A DNA stretch of 37,513 bases, from the NCBI GenBank assembly GCA_964564535.1, contig CAZMBH010000002.1, forward strand, positions 1 through 37,513, given 5' to 3'. Of the stretch, positions 1-6,688 are shown piece after piece. The notes beneath the pieces are model-generated. The model saw only the letters and a list, made by a program, of their open reading frames with translations, did not search any database and was not told where the DNA came from. Source of the DNA: GWC2-37-13 sp964564535. Lineage in GTDB: Bacteria > Patescibacteriota > Microgenomatia > UBA1406 > GWC2-37-13. Made by a program: the position numbers and the translations under genes. Position 1 is the first letter of the stretch. Every line of letters starts with the position of its first letter.

Positions 1-74
1 TTATGAATGTTGTAATCACGGTCGTTATTATTTTATCAGGACTTGGGTTGGCACTGGTGATATTGAGAATGTGA
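1..74 (+). CDS. 3' end of a hydrophobic membrane protein (partial)
   Basis: The reading frame is open from the window edge to a TGA at 72-74. The last 23 codons, starting with an in-frame ATG at 3, encode an almost wholly hydrophobic stretch (VVITVVIILSGLGLALVIL) ending in RM. It lies just before the ATP synthase genes, where subunit a or c would be expected. The tail carries no acidic residue, so it does not match the usual end of subunit c, whose ion-binding carboxylate lies about 20 residues from the C-terminus. It could be the last membrane helix of another protein. The identity cannot be decided from this fragment. Confidence 0.4.
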   Translation, partial: MNVVITVVIILSGLGLALVILRM

Positions 75-146
75 AAAGGAATAACAAATGACAAATGATA
101 AATAACAATTGAATAACAAATTACAAATTTTAAATGTTTAATAATT

Positions 147-206
147 GTCATTCCCGCGAAGGCGGGAATCCAGACTTTCCTGGATCCCCTCCTACGAGGG
201 GATGAC
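147..206. repeat. Face-to-face palindrome pair (MITE-like), copy 1
   Basis: Two 27-nt palindromic units face each other: 147-173 (GTCATTCCC..GGGAATCCAG) and 180-206 (CTGGATCCCC..GGGGATGAC), with a 6-nt spacer. The pair is preceded by T and followed by A, so the outer ends read TGTCAT...ATGACA, as in all other copies. It fills the junction before the b-like subunit gene. The core resembles the neisserial dRS3 consensus ATTCCC-N8-GGGAAT. Confidence 0.85.
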
Positions 207-218
207 AATACACAAACT

Positions 219-737
219 ATGTCAAAATCATTTCTCGAAGAACTGTTACCACATCAGGTTGCGACTCAGAAAGTTTTGTTGAAGGCTCATGAAAAAGCCC
301 AGAAAATTATAGAAAGGGCTTCAAAGAAAGCCAATCAGATCCTAATCCAAAGTAACTTTTTTCACAAAAGTCTTAAGGAATCCTTACGTCAGGAATTAAA
401 AGACGCCATCGGCAAAAGCGTCCTGACCTATCAAAAAGAACTGGAGGCGGGAATAAAAAAATCACTGGTTGATCTACAGGAAATTATCAAAAAACAACTA
501 AAGGATAATCAGGAATTTTTGCAAAGTAAAACTAAAGAACAATGGGCGATGATAGAAAAAGACCTGACGGATTATAAAGAACAAAAAAAATTAGAAACGG
601 ACAAGATAATGACTGCAGAAATTAGGAAACTAGTTTCCGAAACATTTATTAAAGCGATGCCGGAATCAACGAAAGAGAAGTTAATATTTGAGGCTCTGGA
701 AAGAGCTAAAAAAGATGGATTTTTCAACAATTCTTAA
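219..737 (+). CDS. atpF: ATP synthase peripheral-stalk subunit b-like protein without membrane anchor
   Basis: 172 residues, nearly all charged and predicted helical or coiled coil (EKAQKIIERASKKANQIL, long Lys/Glu/Gln stretches), ending in a short helical tail (IFEALERAKKDG). By position, just before delta and alpha, and by composition it is the peripheral-stalk subunit b of the F1Fo ATP synthase. A normal subunit b has an N-terminal transmembrane helix. This one starts MSKSFLEELLPHQ and has no hydrophobic segment, more like subunit E of V/A-type enzymes. The stop overlaps the delta gene, whose ATG is at 715. The start at 219 follows a palindrome pair and no clear Shine-Dalgarno is seen. The b assignment is an inference from context. 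Confidence 0.65.
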   Translation: MSKSFLEELLPHQVATQKVLLKAHEKAQKIIERASKKANQILIQSNFFHKSLKESLRQELKDAIGKSVLTYQKELEAGIKKSLVDLQEIIKKQLKDNQEFLQSKTKEQWAMIEKDLTDYKEQKKLETDKIMTAEIRKLVSETFIKAMPESTKEKLIFEALERAKKDGFFNNS

Positions 738-1110
738 AACTATTGTGACCGTTGGCCAAGCCAAAGATCTATTAGGAGAGCTTGAAAATTTGAGCGAGTC
801 CGTTTATTTGACCGGAAATAAATTTAGCAGAAATTTAAAAAAAATCGATGTCCGTTATTATGACCAATTATTTTATTTGTTAGAAAAAAATGATAAAAAA
901 GAATGTTTGGGGAAATTAGTCGACGCAATAAAAAAATTGCCGGTCGTTAATCTAAATTTATCTTTCTATCCAAATTTTGAACTAACGGAAAAAATTAACA
1001 ATTGGTTGGAGGAAAGTCTGGGAAGGAAGGTTCTGATTTCAATAAAAAAAAATCCAGAGTTATTTACGAAGGTGGAAGTGGAATACAAAGGAAAATATGT
1101 CAAATGTTAG
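715..1110 (+). CDS. atpH: ATP synthase subunit delta (short form)
   Basis: 131 residues from the ATG at 715, which overlaps the end of the b-like gene by 23 nt; an upstream in-frame ATG at 688 would add nine residues lying wholly in b-coding sequence. The N-terminal half is helical (TILKTIVTVGQAKDLLGELE). The C-terminal part (VLISIKKNPELFTKVEVEYKGK) has the beta-type layout of the delta/OSCP tail that joins the stalk to F1. Usual delta is about 175-180 residues, so this is a shortened version. Family membership rests on gene order and the weak C-terminal pattern. Translation is probably coupled to the upstream gene through the overlap. Confidence 0.65.
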   Translation: MDFSTILKTIVTVGQAKDLLGELENLSESVYLTGNKFSRNLKKIDVRYYDQLFYLLEKNDKKECLGKLVDAIKKLPVVNLNLSFYPNFELTEKINNWLEESLGRKVLISIKKNPELFTKVEVEYKGKYVKC

Positions 1111-1192
1111 AAGCTCGGCTCGGTGTTTTTCGACCGCCACACCCCACGGGGCCCCTGGCGATTGTCTCAAAACACTTGCGCCTCGCTTTTTT
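1111..1192. repeat. Structured ~85-bp element, copy A (atpH-atpA junction)
   Basis: Starts directly after the atpH stop. The outer arms GCTCGGCTCGGTGTTTTT and AAAACACTTGCGCCTCGC pair imperfectly; the inner stem is CGCCA/TGGCG around CCCC-ac-GGGG, and a T6 run follows. Arm sequences differ from copies B, C and D but keep pairing. It is followed at once by a GTCATCCCC palindrome. The layout looks like a two-way intrinsic terminator, yet it lies inside the operon. Confidence 0.8.
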
Positions 1193-1259
1193 GTCATCCC
1201 CGTGAAGACGGGGATCCAAAGAAATATTTAGTCTGGATTCCCGCCTCCGCGGGAATGAC
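1193..1259. repeat. Face-to-face palindrome pair (MITE-like), copy 2
   Basis: Units at 1193-1218 (GTCATCCCC..GGGGATCCA) and 1233-1259 (CTGGATTCCC..GGGAATGAC) face each other across a short AT-rich spacer. The right end runs directly into AGGAGG at 1260-1265, which serves as Shine-Dalgarno for atpA, so the insertion has become part of the atpA leader. Confidence 0.85.
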
Positions 1260-1274
1260 AGGAGGAAAAAAATT

Positions 1275-2885
1275 ATGCAAGATTATAAGCACTATCTCGA
1301 GAAGTTTGGCGAGTACGGGGAAGTGACCGAGGTCAAACAGTCGTTGGTCGTTGTTGAGGGGTTACCTAATTCAAGGATCAATGAAATAGTTGTTTTTGAA
1401 AATAACAGCTTTGGTCAGATAACCGATATCTCCGATGGTTTGTGTAGGGTTGCCTTATTAAAAAAATCAGCTCAAATAAAAAGCGGGGATAAGGTCAGTC
1501 GGACAGATAGCTTGCTGATGATACCGGTTGGTGAGGAATTTTTGGGAACGATGATCAATCCATTGGGGGAAATAATATCCCCGGAAAATAAAAAAATTCA
1601 AAAAGCGGAACAAAGGTCGGTGGAAACGGAGATAGGCGGAATTGATAAAAGAGCAAAAATTAACAAGCAATTATTAACGGGCGTGACTTTAGTTGACATG
1701 TTGTTACCACTGGGTAATGGGCAAAAAGAACTGGTGATCGGCGATCGAAAAACCGGGAAAACCTCTTTTTTACTCACGACCGTAAAAAATCAAATAAAAC
1801 TGGGAAAAACTGTAATTTTTGCTGCAATTGGCAAGAAAAAAACCGATATTAATAAAATACTTAATTATTTTGTCTCGGAAAAAATATTTGATAAAATTAT
1901 TTTCATTGTTTCAGGGTCGGATGATTCTGAAAATTTAATTTACTTAACTCCATTTACAGCAATGACAATGGCGGAGTATTTTAAGGATCGCGGGATTGAT
2001 ACTTTGCTTATCTTTGATGATCTGTCCACCCACGCAAAAATATACCGTCAGATTGCTTTAAATAGTGATAAATTTCCCGGTCGTGAATCTTATCCAGGAG
2101 ACATTTTTTATCTTCACGCGCATTTATTAGAAAGAGCAGGGAATTTTAAGAGAGGTAATTATCGACTGGATCCCCGCCTACGCGGGGATGACAGAGGGAG
2201 TCGTGGGGATGACAGAGGGAGTCGTGGGGATGACAGAGGGGGTCGCGGGGATGACAGGGGGAGCATCGGGAATGACAGTGAGAATCACAGGAATGGTATA
2301 AGTGTCACCCCCGTGAAGACGGGGGTCCAGACAGTTTCCATAACATGTATTCCAGTAGCAGAAACCATTGAAGGGGATCTGTCAGGTTACATTACAACAA
2401 ATCTAATGGGTATCACAGACGGGCATATTTATTTTGACCGCTCAATTTTTACTAAAGGACGGCGTCCGGCAATTAATCTGCCTTTATCGGTAACCAGAGT
2501 CGGACGACAGACCCAAGCGTCTATCTATCAACAGGCAAATCATGAGATCACGGCATTTTTATCAGAATATGAATCTTTGCAAAATTTAGCTCACTTTGGT
2601 GCAGAATTATCACCTAACGTGAAAAAAGTGATTACCCGAGGAGAGAGGATAATAAAAGTTTTTGATCAAAAGTACAGTGAAATTATTTCAAGTGAGATAC
2701 AGCTGATTTTATTAGCATTGGCTTACTCTGAAAGTTATTTTGATATAGAGATCGATAAATTAAAAGAAAAATTACTAAAATCCGCCTTCGCCAAGGCTAC
2801 GGCGGACAAGGGAGTCGGGGAGATAAAAAGTTTTAGGGAACTATTGGAATATTTAGAGAAAAACAAGAAGGATATTATTAGTTAA
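1275..2885 (+). CDS. atpA: ATP synthase subunit alpha with two in-frame repeat insertions
   Basis: 536 residues; the usual length is about 500. N-terminal beta-barrel, then P-loop GDRKTGKT (about 156-163), Walker B-like LLIFDDLSTHA, the PGRESYPGDIFYLHAHLLERAG block, and LSVTRVGRQTQ containing the conserved alpha arginine that reaches into the catalytic site. This is the non-catalytic nucleotide-binding subunit of F1. Residues about 294-352 (nt 2154-2330) are not alpha sequence: they are encoded by a palindrome, a 21-nt tandem array and a second palindrome, placed in the variable loop between ERAGNF and ITCIPVAETIEGDLSGY. A second insertion, AFAKATADK, lies near the C-terminus (nt 2781-2806). 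Both keep the frame, so the protein is probably functional. A strong AGGAGG lies at 1260-1265 before the ATG. Confidence 0.95.
   Translation: MQDYKHYLEKFGEYGEVTEVKQSLVVVEGLPNSRINEIVVFENNSFGQITDISDGLCRVALLKKSAQIKSGDKVSRTDSLLMIPVGEEFLGTMINPLGEIISPENKKIQKAEQRSVETEIGGIDKRAKINKQLLTGVTLVDMLLPLGNGQKELVIGDRKTGKTSFLLTTVKNQIKLGKTVIFAAIGKKKTDINKILNYFVSEKIFDKIIFIVSGSDDSENLIYLTPFTAMTMAEYFKDRGIDTLLIFDDLSTHAKIYRQIALNSDKFPGRESYPGDIFYLHAHLLERAGNFKRGNYRLDPRLRGDDRGSRGDDRGSRGDDRGGRGDDRGSIGNDSENHRNGISVTPVKTGVQTVSITCIPVAETIEGDLSGYITTNLMGITDGHIYFDRSIFTKGRRPAINLPLSVTRVGRQTQASIYQQANHEITAFLSEYESLQNLAHFGAELSPNVKKVITRGERIIKVFDQKYSEIISSEIQLILLALAYSESYFDIEIDKLKEKLLKSAFAKATADKGVGEIKSFRELLEYLEKNKKDIIS
2154..2330. repeat. 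In-frame composite repeat inside atpA: palindrome, 21-nt array, palindrome
   Basis: 2154-2192 is a reverse-oriented palindrome with its tail (GGTAATTATCGACTGG..GGGGATGAC). Four 21-nt units follow at 2193-2213, 2214-2234, 2235-2255 and 2256-2276; the first two are identical and each ends in GATGAC or AATGAC. A degenerate stretch and a forward palindrome at 2304-2330 (GTCACCCCC..GGGGGTCCAG) close it. The array translates as seven-residue steps of the RGSRGDD type. Here the CCAG ends face outward, opposite to the MITE-like pairs. Confidence 0.9.
2781..2806. repeat. TCCGCC...GGCGGA palindrome in atpA
   Basis: 26-nt imperfect palindrome (TCCGCCTTCGCCAAGG, then CTACGGCGGA) encoding SAFAKATAD near the alpha C-terminus. 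The same family, with compensated changes, lies in the prepilin peptidase gene at 18524-18549 in the opposite orientation. Confidence 0.8.
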
Positions 2886-2997
2886 AAAAGCTCGATACCG
2901 TATTTTTTCGACCGCCACACCCCACGGGGCCCCTGGCGATTTTCTCAAAAATAGGTATCTTCGCTTTTGTGTCATCCCCTCGAAGGAGGGGATCCAG
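2884..2997. repeat. Structured element copy B plus palindrome (atpA-atpG junction)
   Basis: 2884-2968: AAAAAAGCTCGATACCGTAT pairs with AAAAATAGGTATCTTCGC, inner stem CGCCA/TGGCG with CCCC/GGGG tip, then TTTT. 2971-2997 is the palindrome GTCATCCCC..GGGGATCCAG, whose tail (TCGATAATTACCTTTTAAA) runs to 3016, three bases before the atpG ATG. It starts at the atpA stop. Confidence 0.85.
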
Positions 2998-3018
2998 TCG
3001 ATAATTACCTTTTAAATT

Positions 3019-3897
3019 ATGCTCGATCAAAGACAGTTAAAAACAAATTTTGAATTTTTGGAAACAATCCGCAGTCTTTGCGTGGCTTATGAACAGATCT
3101 CGGTTATGAAGATGAAAAAAATCAAAAACGCCGTTTTATATACCCGGAGTTTTTATGACGAACTGTCCGAAGTTTATCTGCAAATGAAGGAAACTTATAA
3201 ACATCAAGTCTTGGATCTGGCTAAAAAAAATAAGATTACGAATCCGGAAAAATTATTATTAATGGGAAAAAATGAAAAAACCGTCGCCGTTTTATTATCC
3301 GCAAATAATAAACTATATGGAGATATTTTGAATAAAGTATTTTATAAATTTATTGAAGAGACTAAAAACCAAAATATTGACTTGGTTGTCATTGGTAGAT
3401 TAGGTAAGAAAATGTATGATGATTTAGGCTTAAAGAAGGCCTATATATATTTTGAGATTCCTGATACCGATCTGACCGTTGTCGATTTAAAACCGGTCAT
3501 AAACAATATTATTAAGTATTCAAAGATCAACGTATTTTTTGGTCGATATGAAAGTTTTTTCAGCCAACTGGCTTTGAACAAAAATATCAGCGGTGATATC
3601 ATGATGGGTAATGACAGGGATTTAAAAGAAAATAAATTTTATTATTTTGAACCGAACTTGGAAAAGATTTTACTTTTTTTTGAGACCCAAATTTTTTCCA
3701 ATTTTTTTAAACAAACAGCTTATGAAGGGCAACTGGCCCGTTATGCCTCCAGAATTTCGGCGATGGAGCAGGCGTTGGATGCAGTTGAAAAAGATGAAAA
3801 AATGACGGTAAGTTTAAAAATAAAAGCGCATAATAGTTTAATGGAAAGAAAACAGAATGAGAGAGTGGTACAAATATTTTTGAGAAAGAGGGACTAG
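3019..3897 (+). CDS. atpG: ATP synthase subunit gamma
   Basis: 292 residues, close to the family norm. The N-terminal helix with the tract ISVMKMKKIKNAVLYT corresponds to the conserved gamma N-terminal coiled coil (KITKAMKMVAA type). A central Rossmann-like domain (NIDLVVIGRLGKKMYDDLG) follows. The C-terminal helix RYASRISAMEQALDAVEKDEKM matches the conserved E-x-x-A-R-x-x-A-M-x-x-A pattern of the rotor shaft. Gamma forms the rotating stalk inside the alpha/beta hexamer. It is separated from atpA by the structured repeat and its ATG follows the repeat tail. No purine-rich ribosome-binding site is visible. Confidence 0.93.
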   Translation: MLDQRQLKTNFEFLETIRSLCVAYEQISVMKMKKIKNAVLYTRSFYDELSEVYLQMKETYKHQVLDLAKKNKITNPEKLLLMGKNEKTVAVLLSANNKLYGDILNKVFYKFIEETKNQNIDLVVIGRLGKKMYDDLGLKKAYIYFEIPDTDLTVVDLKPVINNIIKYSKINVFFGRYESFFSQLALNKNISGDIMMGNDRDLKENKFYYFEPNLEKILLFFETQIFSNFFKQTAYEGQLARYASRISAMEQALDAVEKDEKMTVSLKIKAHNSLMERKQNERVVQIFLRKRD

Positions 3898-3898
3898 T

Positions 3899-4006
3899 GT
3901 CATCCCCTTGAAGAAGGGGATCCAGTCTATAATTACATTTTTGTATTGTGATTTTAGTCTGGATTCCCGCCTACGCGGGAATGACAGGGGGAGCATCGGG
4001 AATGAC
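3899..4006. repeat. Face-to-face palindrome pair (MITE-like), copy 3, with 21-nt tail
   Basis: Units at 3899-3925 and 3959-3985 face each other across an AT-rich spacer that contains the repeat tail TCTATAATTAC. A single AGGGGGAGCATCGGGAATGAC unit follows at 3986-4006, the same unit as the last step of the array inside atpA. It occupies the atpG-atpD junction, two bases after the atpG stop. Confidence 0.88.
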
Positions 4007-4045
4007 AATGTGGCATTAAAATTAGAAATTAAAAATTACATTCAT

Positions 4046-5407
4046 ATGAAAACACTAGGAAAAATTAAATCAATCCGTGGCAATATCGTTGAGATGGAAT
4101 TTTTGGGGTCACAGCCGGAAATCCATGAAATGATTTTGGCGGTTGGCGACCGGTCAATAAAAATTGAAAACATCATGTCTTCCAAAAGGAACCTTTATTA
4201 TGGCTTGGTTTATACCGGTGGTGAAAAAATAAAGAGGGGAGAAGCTCTTGTTGGGACGGGTAAATCTTTTGAAATACCGGTCGGCGAGACTCTTTTGGGC
4301 CGGGTTATTGATATTTTTGGAATTCCGATGGATGGAAAAGGAGAGATCAGTCGAGAATTAATGTGGCCGGTTTTTCAGCCTTCCCCAACTCTTTTAAAAG
4401 TAATTCCCTCAACTTCAATTCAAGAAACCGGTATTAAATCGATCGATTTTTTTTCACCGATTCTGCAGGGAGGAAAGGTCGGGCTTTTTGGAGGAGCCGG
4501 AGTTGGAAAAACAATTTTGTTGACAGAAATTATTCACAACATCGTGGTTTTGTCTCAAAAAAAGAATACTTGTGTCTTTACCGGGGTTGGAGAACGGATT
4601 CGTGAGGGTCAGGAGCTTTATGAAAGTCTGGAAAAAAATCAAGTCTTACCCCAAGTGGCCTCGATCTTCGGTCAGATGGGAGAAAATTCGGCCGTTCGCT
4701 TTAGAACTGCTTTTGCCGGAGTGACAATGGCAGAATATTTCCGTGATATTGCCAAAAAAAACGTCTTATTCTTTATAGATAATATTTTTCGTTTTGCCCA
4801 AGCCGGTTATGAACTTTCAACTTTGACAAATGCAATTCCTTCCGAAGGCGGTTATCAGTCAACTTTGATTTCAGAAATGGCTGACTTTCACGAACGTTTA
4901 GTTTCCACCGAATCGGGAAAATTAACAACGATCGAGACGGTCTTTGTTCCATCAGACGATATGACCGATCAAGCCGTTCAGTCAATTTTTCCATATCTTG
5001 ATTCAATGGTTGTATTATCCCGCCAAGTTTATCAGGAGGGGAGATTTCCGTCGATTGACCTATTGTCATCAACCTCTTCCGGCCTATCTTCAGAGATCGT
5101 GGGAAAAGAGCATGAACAGGCGGTGAGAGGAGCCCAAAGTATTTTAAAAAAATCAGTATCACTTGAACGGATCGTTTCTCTCGTTGGAGAGTCAGAGTTG
5201 TCCGCCGAAGATCAGGTGATTTATAAAAGGGCAAAAATAATCAAAAATTATATGACCCAGAATTTTTTTGTTGCCCAAAGCCAGACAGGAAAGAAGGGTG
5301 ATTATATTCCGGTTGCCCAAACGGTCAAAGACATGATCGAAATTATTGATGGCAAACACGACGGACGAAAGCCAGAAGAATTTTTGTATATTGGTAGCAT
5401 TAAATAA
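4046..5407 (+). CDS. atpD: ATP synthase subunit beta
   Basis: 453 residues from the ATG at 4046 (MKTLGKIKSIRGNIVEMEF), which matches the family N-terminus; the frame is open further up, but that part is repeat sequence (DSRLRGNDRGS). P-loop GGAGVGKTI at about 149-157, catalytic glutamate block GVGERIREG, Walker B VLFFIDNIFRFAQAG, GYQSTLISEM and the ELSAEDQ motif that corresponds to DELSEED. It is the catalytic subunit of F1, making ATP at the alpha/beta interface. Length is a little under the usual 460-480. No coding insertion is seen here, unlike in alpha. Confidence 0.96.
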   Translation: MKTLGKIKSIRGNIVEMEFLGSQPEIHEMILAVGDRSIKIENIMSSKRNLYYGLVYTGGEKIKRGEALVGTGKSFEIPVGETLLGRVIDIFGIPMDGKGEISRELMWPVFQPSPTLLKVIPSTSIQETGIKSIDFFSPILQGGKVGLFGGAGVGKTILLTEIIHNIVVLSQKKNTCVFTGVGERIREGQELYESLEKNQVLPQVASIFGQMGENSAVRFRTAFAGVTMAEYFRDIAKKNVLFFIDNIFRFAQAGYELSTLTNAIPSEGGYQSTLISEMADFHERLVSTESGKLTTIETVFVPSDDMTDQAVQSIFPYLDSMVVLSRQVYQEGRFPSIDLLSSTSSGLSSEIVGKEHEQAVRGAQSILKKSVSLERIVSLVGESELSAEDQVIYKRAKIIKNYMTQNFFVAQSQTGKKGDYIPVAQTVKDMIEIIDGKHDGRKPEEFLYIGSIK

Positions 5408-5520
5408 AAAAGCTCGATACCGTATTTTTTCGACCGCCTCACCCCAAAGGGGCCCCAGGCGATTGTCTCAAAAATAGATATCTTCGCTTTTTTGTCATCC
5501 CCGCGGAGGCGGGGATCCAG
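5406..5520. repeat. Structured element copy C plus palindrome (atpD-atpC junction)
   Basis: 5406-5493: A-run, GCTCGATACCGTATTTTTT, inner stem CGCCT/AGGCG (CGCCA/TGGCG in the other copies, a compensated change), CCCC-aaa-GGGG tip, then AAAAATAGATATCTTCGC and T6. 5494-5520 is the palindrome GTCATCCCC..GGGGATCCAG. It overlaps the atpD stop codon. Confidence 0.85.
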
Positions 5521-5534
5521 TCTAAAATTACCAT

Positions 5535-5807
5535 ATGACAAATGATAAAATACTAGTCGAGATCAAAAATTCCGAAGTAATTGTTTTTAGTGGAGAAGCC
5601 AGGTCTTTGTCTTCAGTTAATGAAAAAGGATCCTTTGACATCCTGCCATTTCATGCAAATTTTTTTTCCATCATTAAAGAAAAGATCATAATAGTCGGTC
5701 ACGATGATAAAAAAACCGAGATCTCCGTAAAGGATAAAGGTATTTTGAGAGTGATGGAAAATAAAGTCTCCATATTTTTAGGCATAGAAACGATCGAGCT
5801 TCAATAA
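5535..5807 (+). CDS. atpC: ATP synthase subunit epsilon, beta-domain only
   Basis: 90 residues. It has the N-terminal beta-sandwich of epsilon (VFSGEARSLSSVNEKGSFDILPFHANFFSII), which docks on gamma and the c-ring. Usual bacterial epsilon is about 130-140 residues with a C-terminal helical hairpin that can inhibit ATP hydrolysis. That hairpin is absent: the protein stops after VMENKVSIFLGIETIELQ. The last 62 bases are repeated downstream at 6502-6563. It is the last gene of the ATP synthase operon. Confidence 0.88.
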   Translation: MTNDKILVEIKNSEVIVFSGEARSLSSVNEKGSFDILPFHANFFSIIKEKIIIVGHDDKKTEISVKDKGILRVMENKVSIFLGIETIELQ

Positions 5808-6022
5808 ATAACATAAACTTGACTAATTTAAAGTAATAAGTTAAAATAGTCAAACATGAAATATATACATAGGTTTATAGAAAATGTTGTTCTAGAATCA
5901 AGCAAAACATTTAAAGTGGTATTTTTCCCGAGTTTCCCACTTTCAAAATCTAAAAATAATTAGGTTGATTTAACAAGCTTTTTGTTGTAATAAAGTAGTT
6001 TGAAACCGCACTACGATGAATT
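5808..6022. other. Intergenic AT-rich stretch with an inverted repeat
   Basis: No gene seen. AAAGTGG at 5913-5919 and CCACTTT at 5937-5943 form an inverted repeat with a 17-nt loop. No clear T-run follows, so a terminator after atpC is not certain. AAACCGCACTA at 6003-6013 recurs at 6477-6487, on the other side of the GIY-YIG cassette. Confidence 0.4.
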
Positions 6023-6450
6023 GTCATCCCCGTGAAGACGGGGATCCAGTCTACAATAACCTTATATGTTTGATAAAACATATTGTGTTTACATCTTATC
6101 CTCACAAAAGAACGGAACTCTGTATGTTGGTGTTACAGATAATTTAAGAAGGCGTGTATGGGAACATAAGAATAAAAAAGTAGATGGGTTTACAAAAAAA
6201 TATGAAATACACCACTTGGTTTATTTTGAAGTCCATAATAACCCAGAATCAGCTATCCAACGTGAAAAACAAATCAAGAAATGGGAACGTATATGGAAAT
6301 TACGATTAATTGAAGAAAAAAATCCTGAATGGAAAGATTTATATCATGATATTTTATAAAAGGCATATATAGTCTGGACCCCCGCCTACGCGGGGGTGAC
6401 ACTAACCCCGCCGGAGCCTGCCCTCGACTCCGATCGGGGGCGGGAATGAC
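6023..6450 (+). mobile_element. GIY-YIG cassette 1 bounded by inverted palindromes (428 bp)
   Basis: Left end 6023-6049 (GTCATCCCC..GGGGATCCAG) with tail to about 6062; one ORF (6066-6359); right end 6374-6400 (CTGGACCCCC..GGGGGTGAC), then an extended-loop palindrome variant ending in GGGCGGGAATGAC at 6450. The outer bases are T and A. Cassette 2 (27916-28343, reverse) has the same parts in the same order, the same total length and near-identical right-end sequence. An 11-bp direct repeat AAACCGCACTA lies outside at 6003-6013 and 6477-6487. Its role as a transposing unit is inferred. Confidence 0.75.
6066..6359 (+). CDS. GIY-YIG nuclease family protein (paralogue 1)
   Basis: 97 residues making up one GIY-YIG domain of the YhbQ/UvrC-N type. 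Motifs: CVYILSS and LYVGVTDNL (the GIY and YIG elements, here VYI and YVG), RRRVWEHK with the active-site arginine and the following His, and AIQREKQIKKWERIWKLRLIEEKNP with the catalytic glutamate. It is expected to cut one DNA strand with a metal ion. It has about 85-90 percent identity by eye to the protein at 28007-28300. Both sit inside the same palindrome-bounded unit, with the ATG a few bases after the left palindrome tail. Its function may be in spreading or resolving the repeats; this is a hypothesis. Confidence 0.92.
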   Translation: MFDKTYCVYILSSQKNGTLYVGVTDNLRRRVWEHKNKKVDGFTKKYEIHHLVYFEVHNNPESAIQREKQIKKWERIWKLRLIEEKNPEWKDLYHDIL

Positions 6451-6501
6451 ACAAAGTAAGCGTAATTATTTTAGATAAACCGCACTAAATGGGAAACTCA
6501 G

Positions 6502-6563
6502 GAGTGATGGAAAATAAAGTCTCCATTTTTTTAGGCATAGAAACGATCGAACTTCAATAAAAG
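6502..6563 (+). pseudogene. Duplicated 3' end of atpC
   Basis: 62 bases matching 5749-5810 with two differences. It still reads VMENKVSIFLGIETIELQ-stop; both differences are third-position and silent. The rest of atpC is missing. The copy lies 753 bp downstream, on the far side of the GIY-YIG cassette, and points to a tandem duplication or a recombination event around the cassette. Confidence 0.85.
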
Positions 6564-6584
6564 TGCATGTAGTAGATGTAGTAG

Positions 6585-6638
6585 TCTATAAAGTCTATAA
6601 AGTTCATAAAGATCTTAAAGTTCATAAAGTCAGTAAAG
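6585..6638. repeat. 9-nt-period array (six NNNNTAAAG units)
   Basis: Six contiguous 9-mers: TCTATAAAG, TCTATAAAG, TTCATAAAG, ATCTTAAAG, TTCATAAAG, TCAGTAAAG. The last five bases are nearly constant and the first four vary. It lies 9 bp upstream of a consensus promoter, so it could be an activator or repressor site array; nothing else supports that. Confidence 0.8.
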
Positions 6639-6647
6639 AATATGTCC

Positions 6648-6677
6648 TTGACATAGAACAAATGCATACTTTATACT
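6648..6677 (+). promoter_or_regulatory. Sigma-70 type promoter for the surface-protein operon
   Basis: TTGACA at 6648-6653, 18-nt spacer, TATACT at 6672-6677. The ATG of the next gene is at 6689, so the leader would be only about 5 nt. This is one of the best promoter matches in the window. Confidence 0.75.
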
Positions 6678-6688
6678 CAATTTAGTCC

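Noticed and set aside
147..206. Palindromes as simple intrinsic terminators
   Set aside because: They lack following T-runs and also lie inside coding sequences; only the longer structured element has terminator-like T-runs.
2166..2330. The 21-nt repeats in atpA as a CRISPR array
   Set aside because: Units are directly adjacent without unique spacers, are in frame with the gene and come from the palindrome family.
3908..4045. Upstream start for atpD at 3908
   Set aside because: The added 46 residues are repeat-encoded (DSRLRGNDRGS) and the ATG at 4046 gives the normal beta N-terminus.
4773..5234. Minus-strand 153-codon ORF inside atpD
   Set aside because: A shadow of the well-supported beta gene with no recognisable protein features.
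5302..5541. Minus-strand ORF over the end of atpD
   Set aside because: It runs antisense through atpD and a repeat (DPRLRGDDKK is the palindrome read in reverse).
6023..6450. Cassette 1 as a classical insertion sequence
   Set aside because: There is no DDE, tyrosine or HUH transposase and no clear target-site duplication directly at the ends; the only ORF is a GIY-YIG nuclease.
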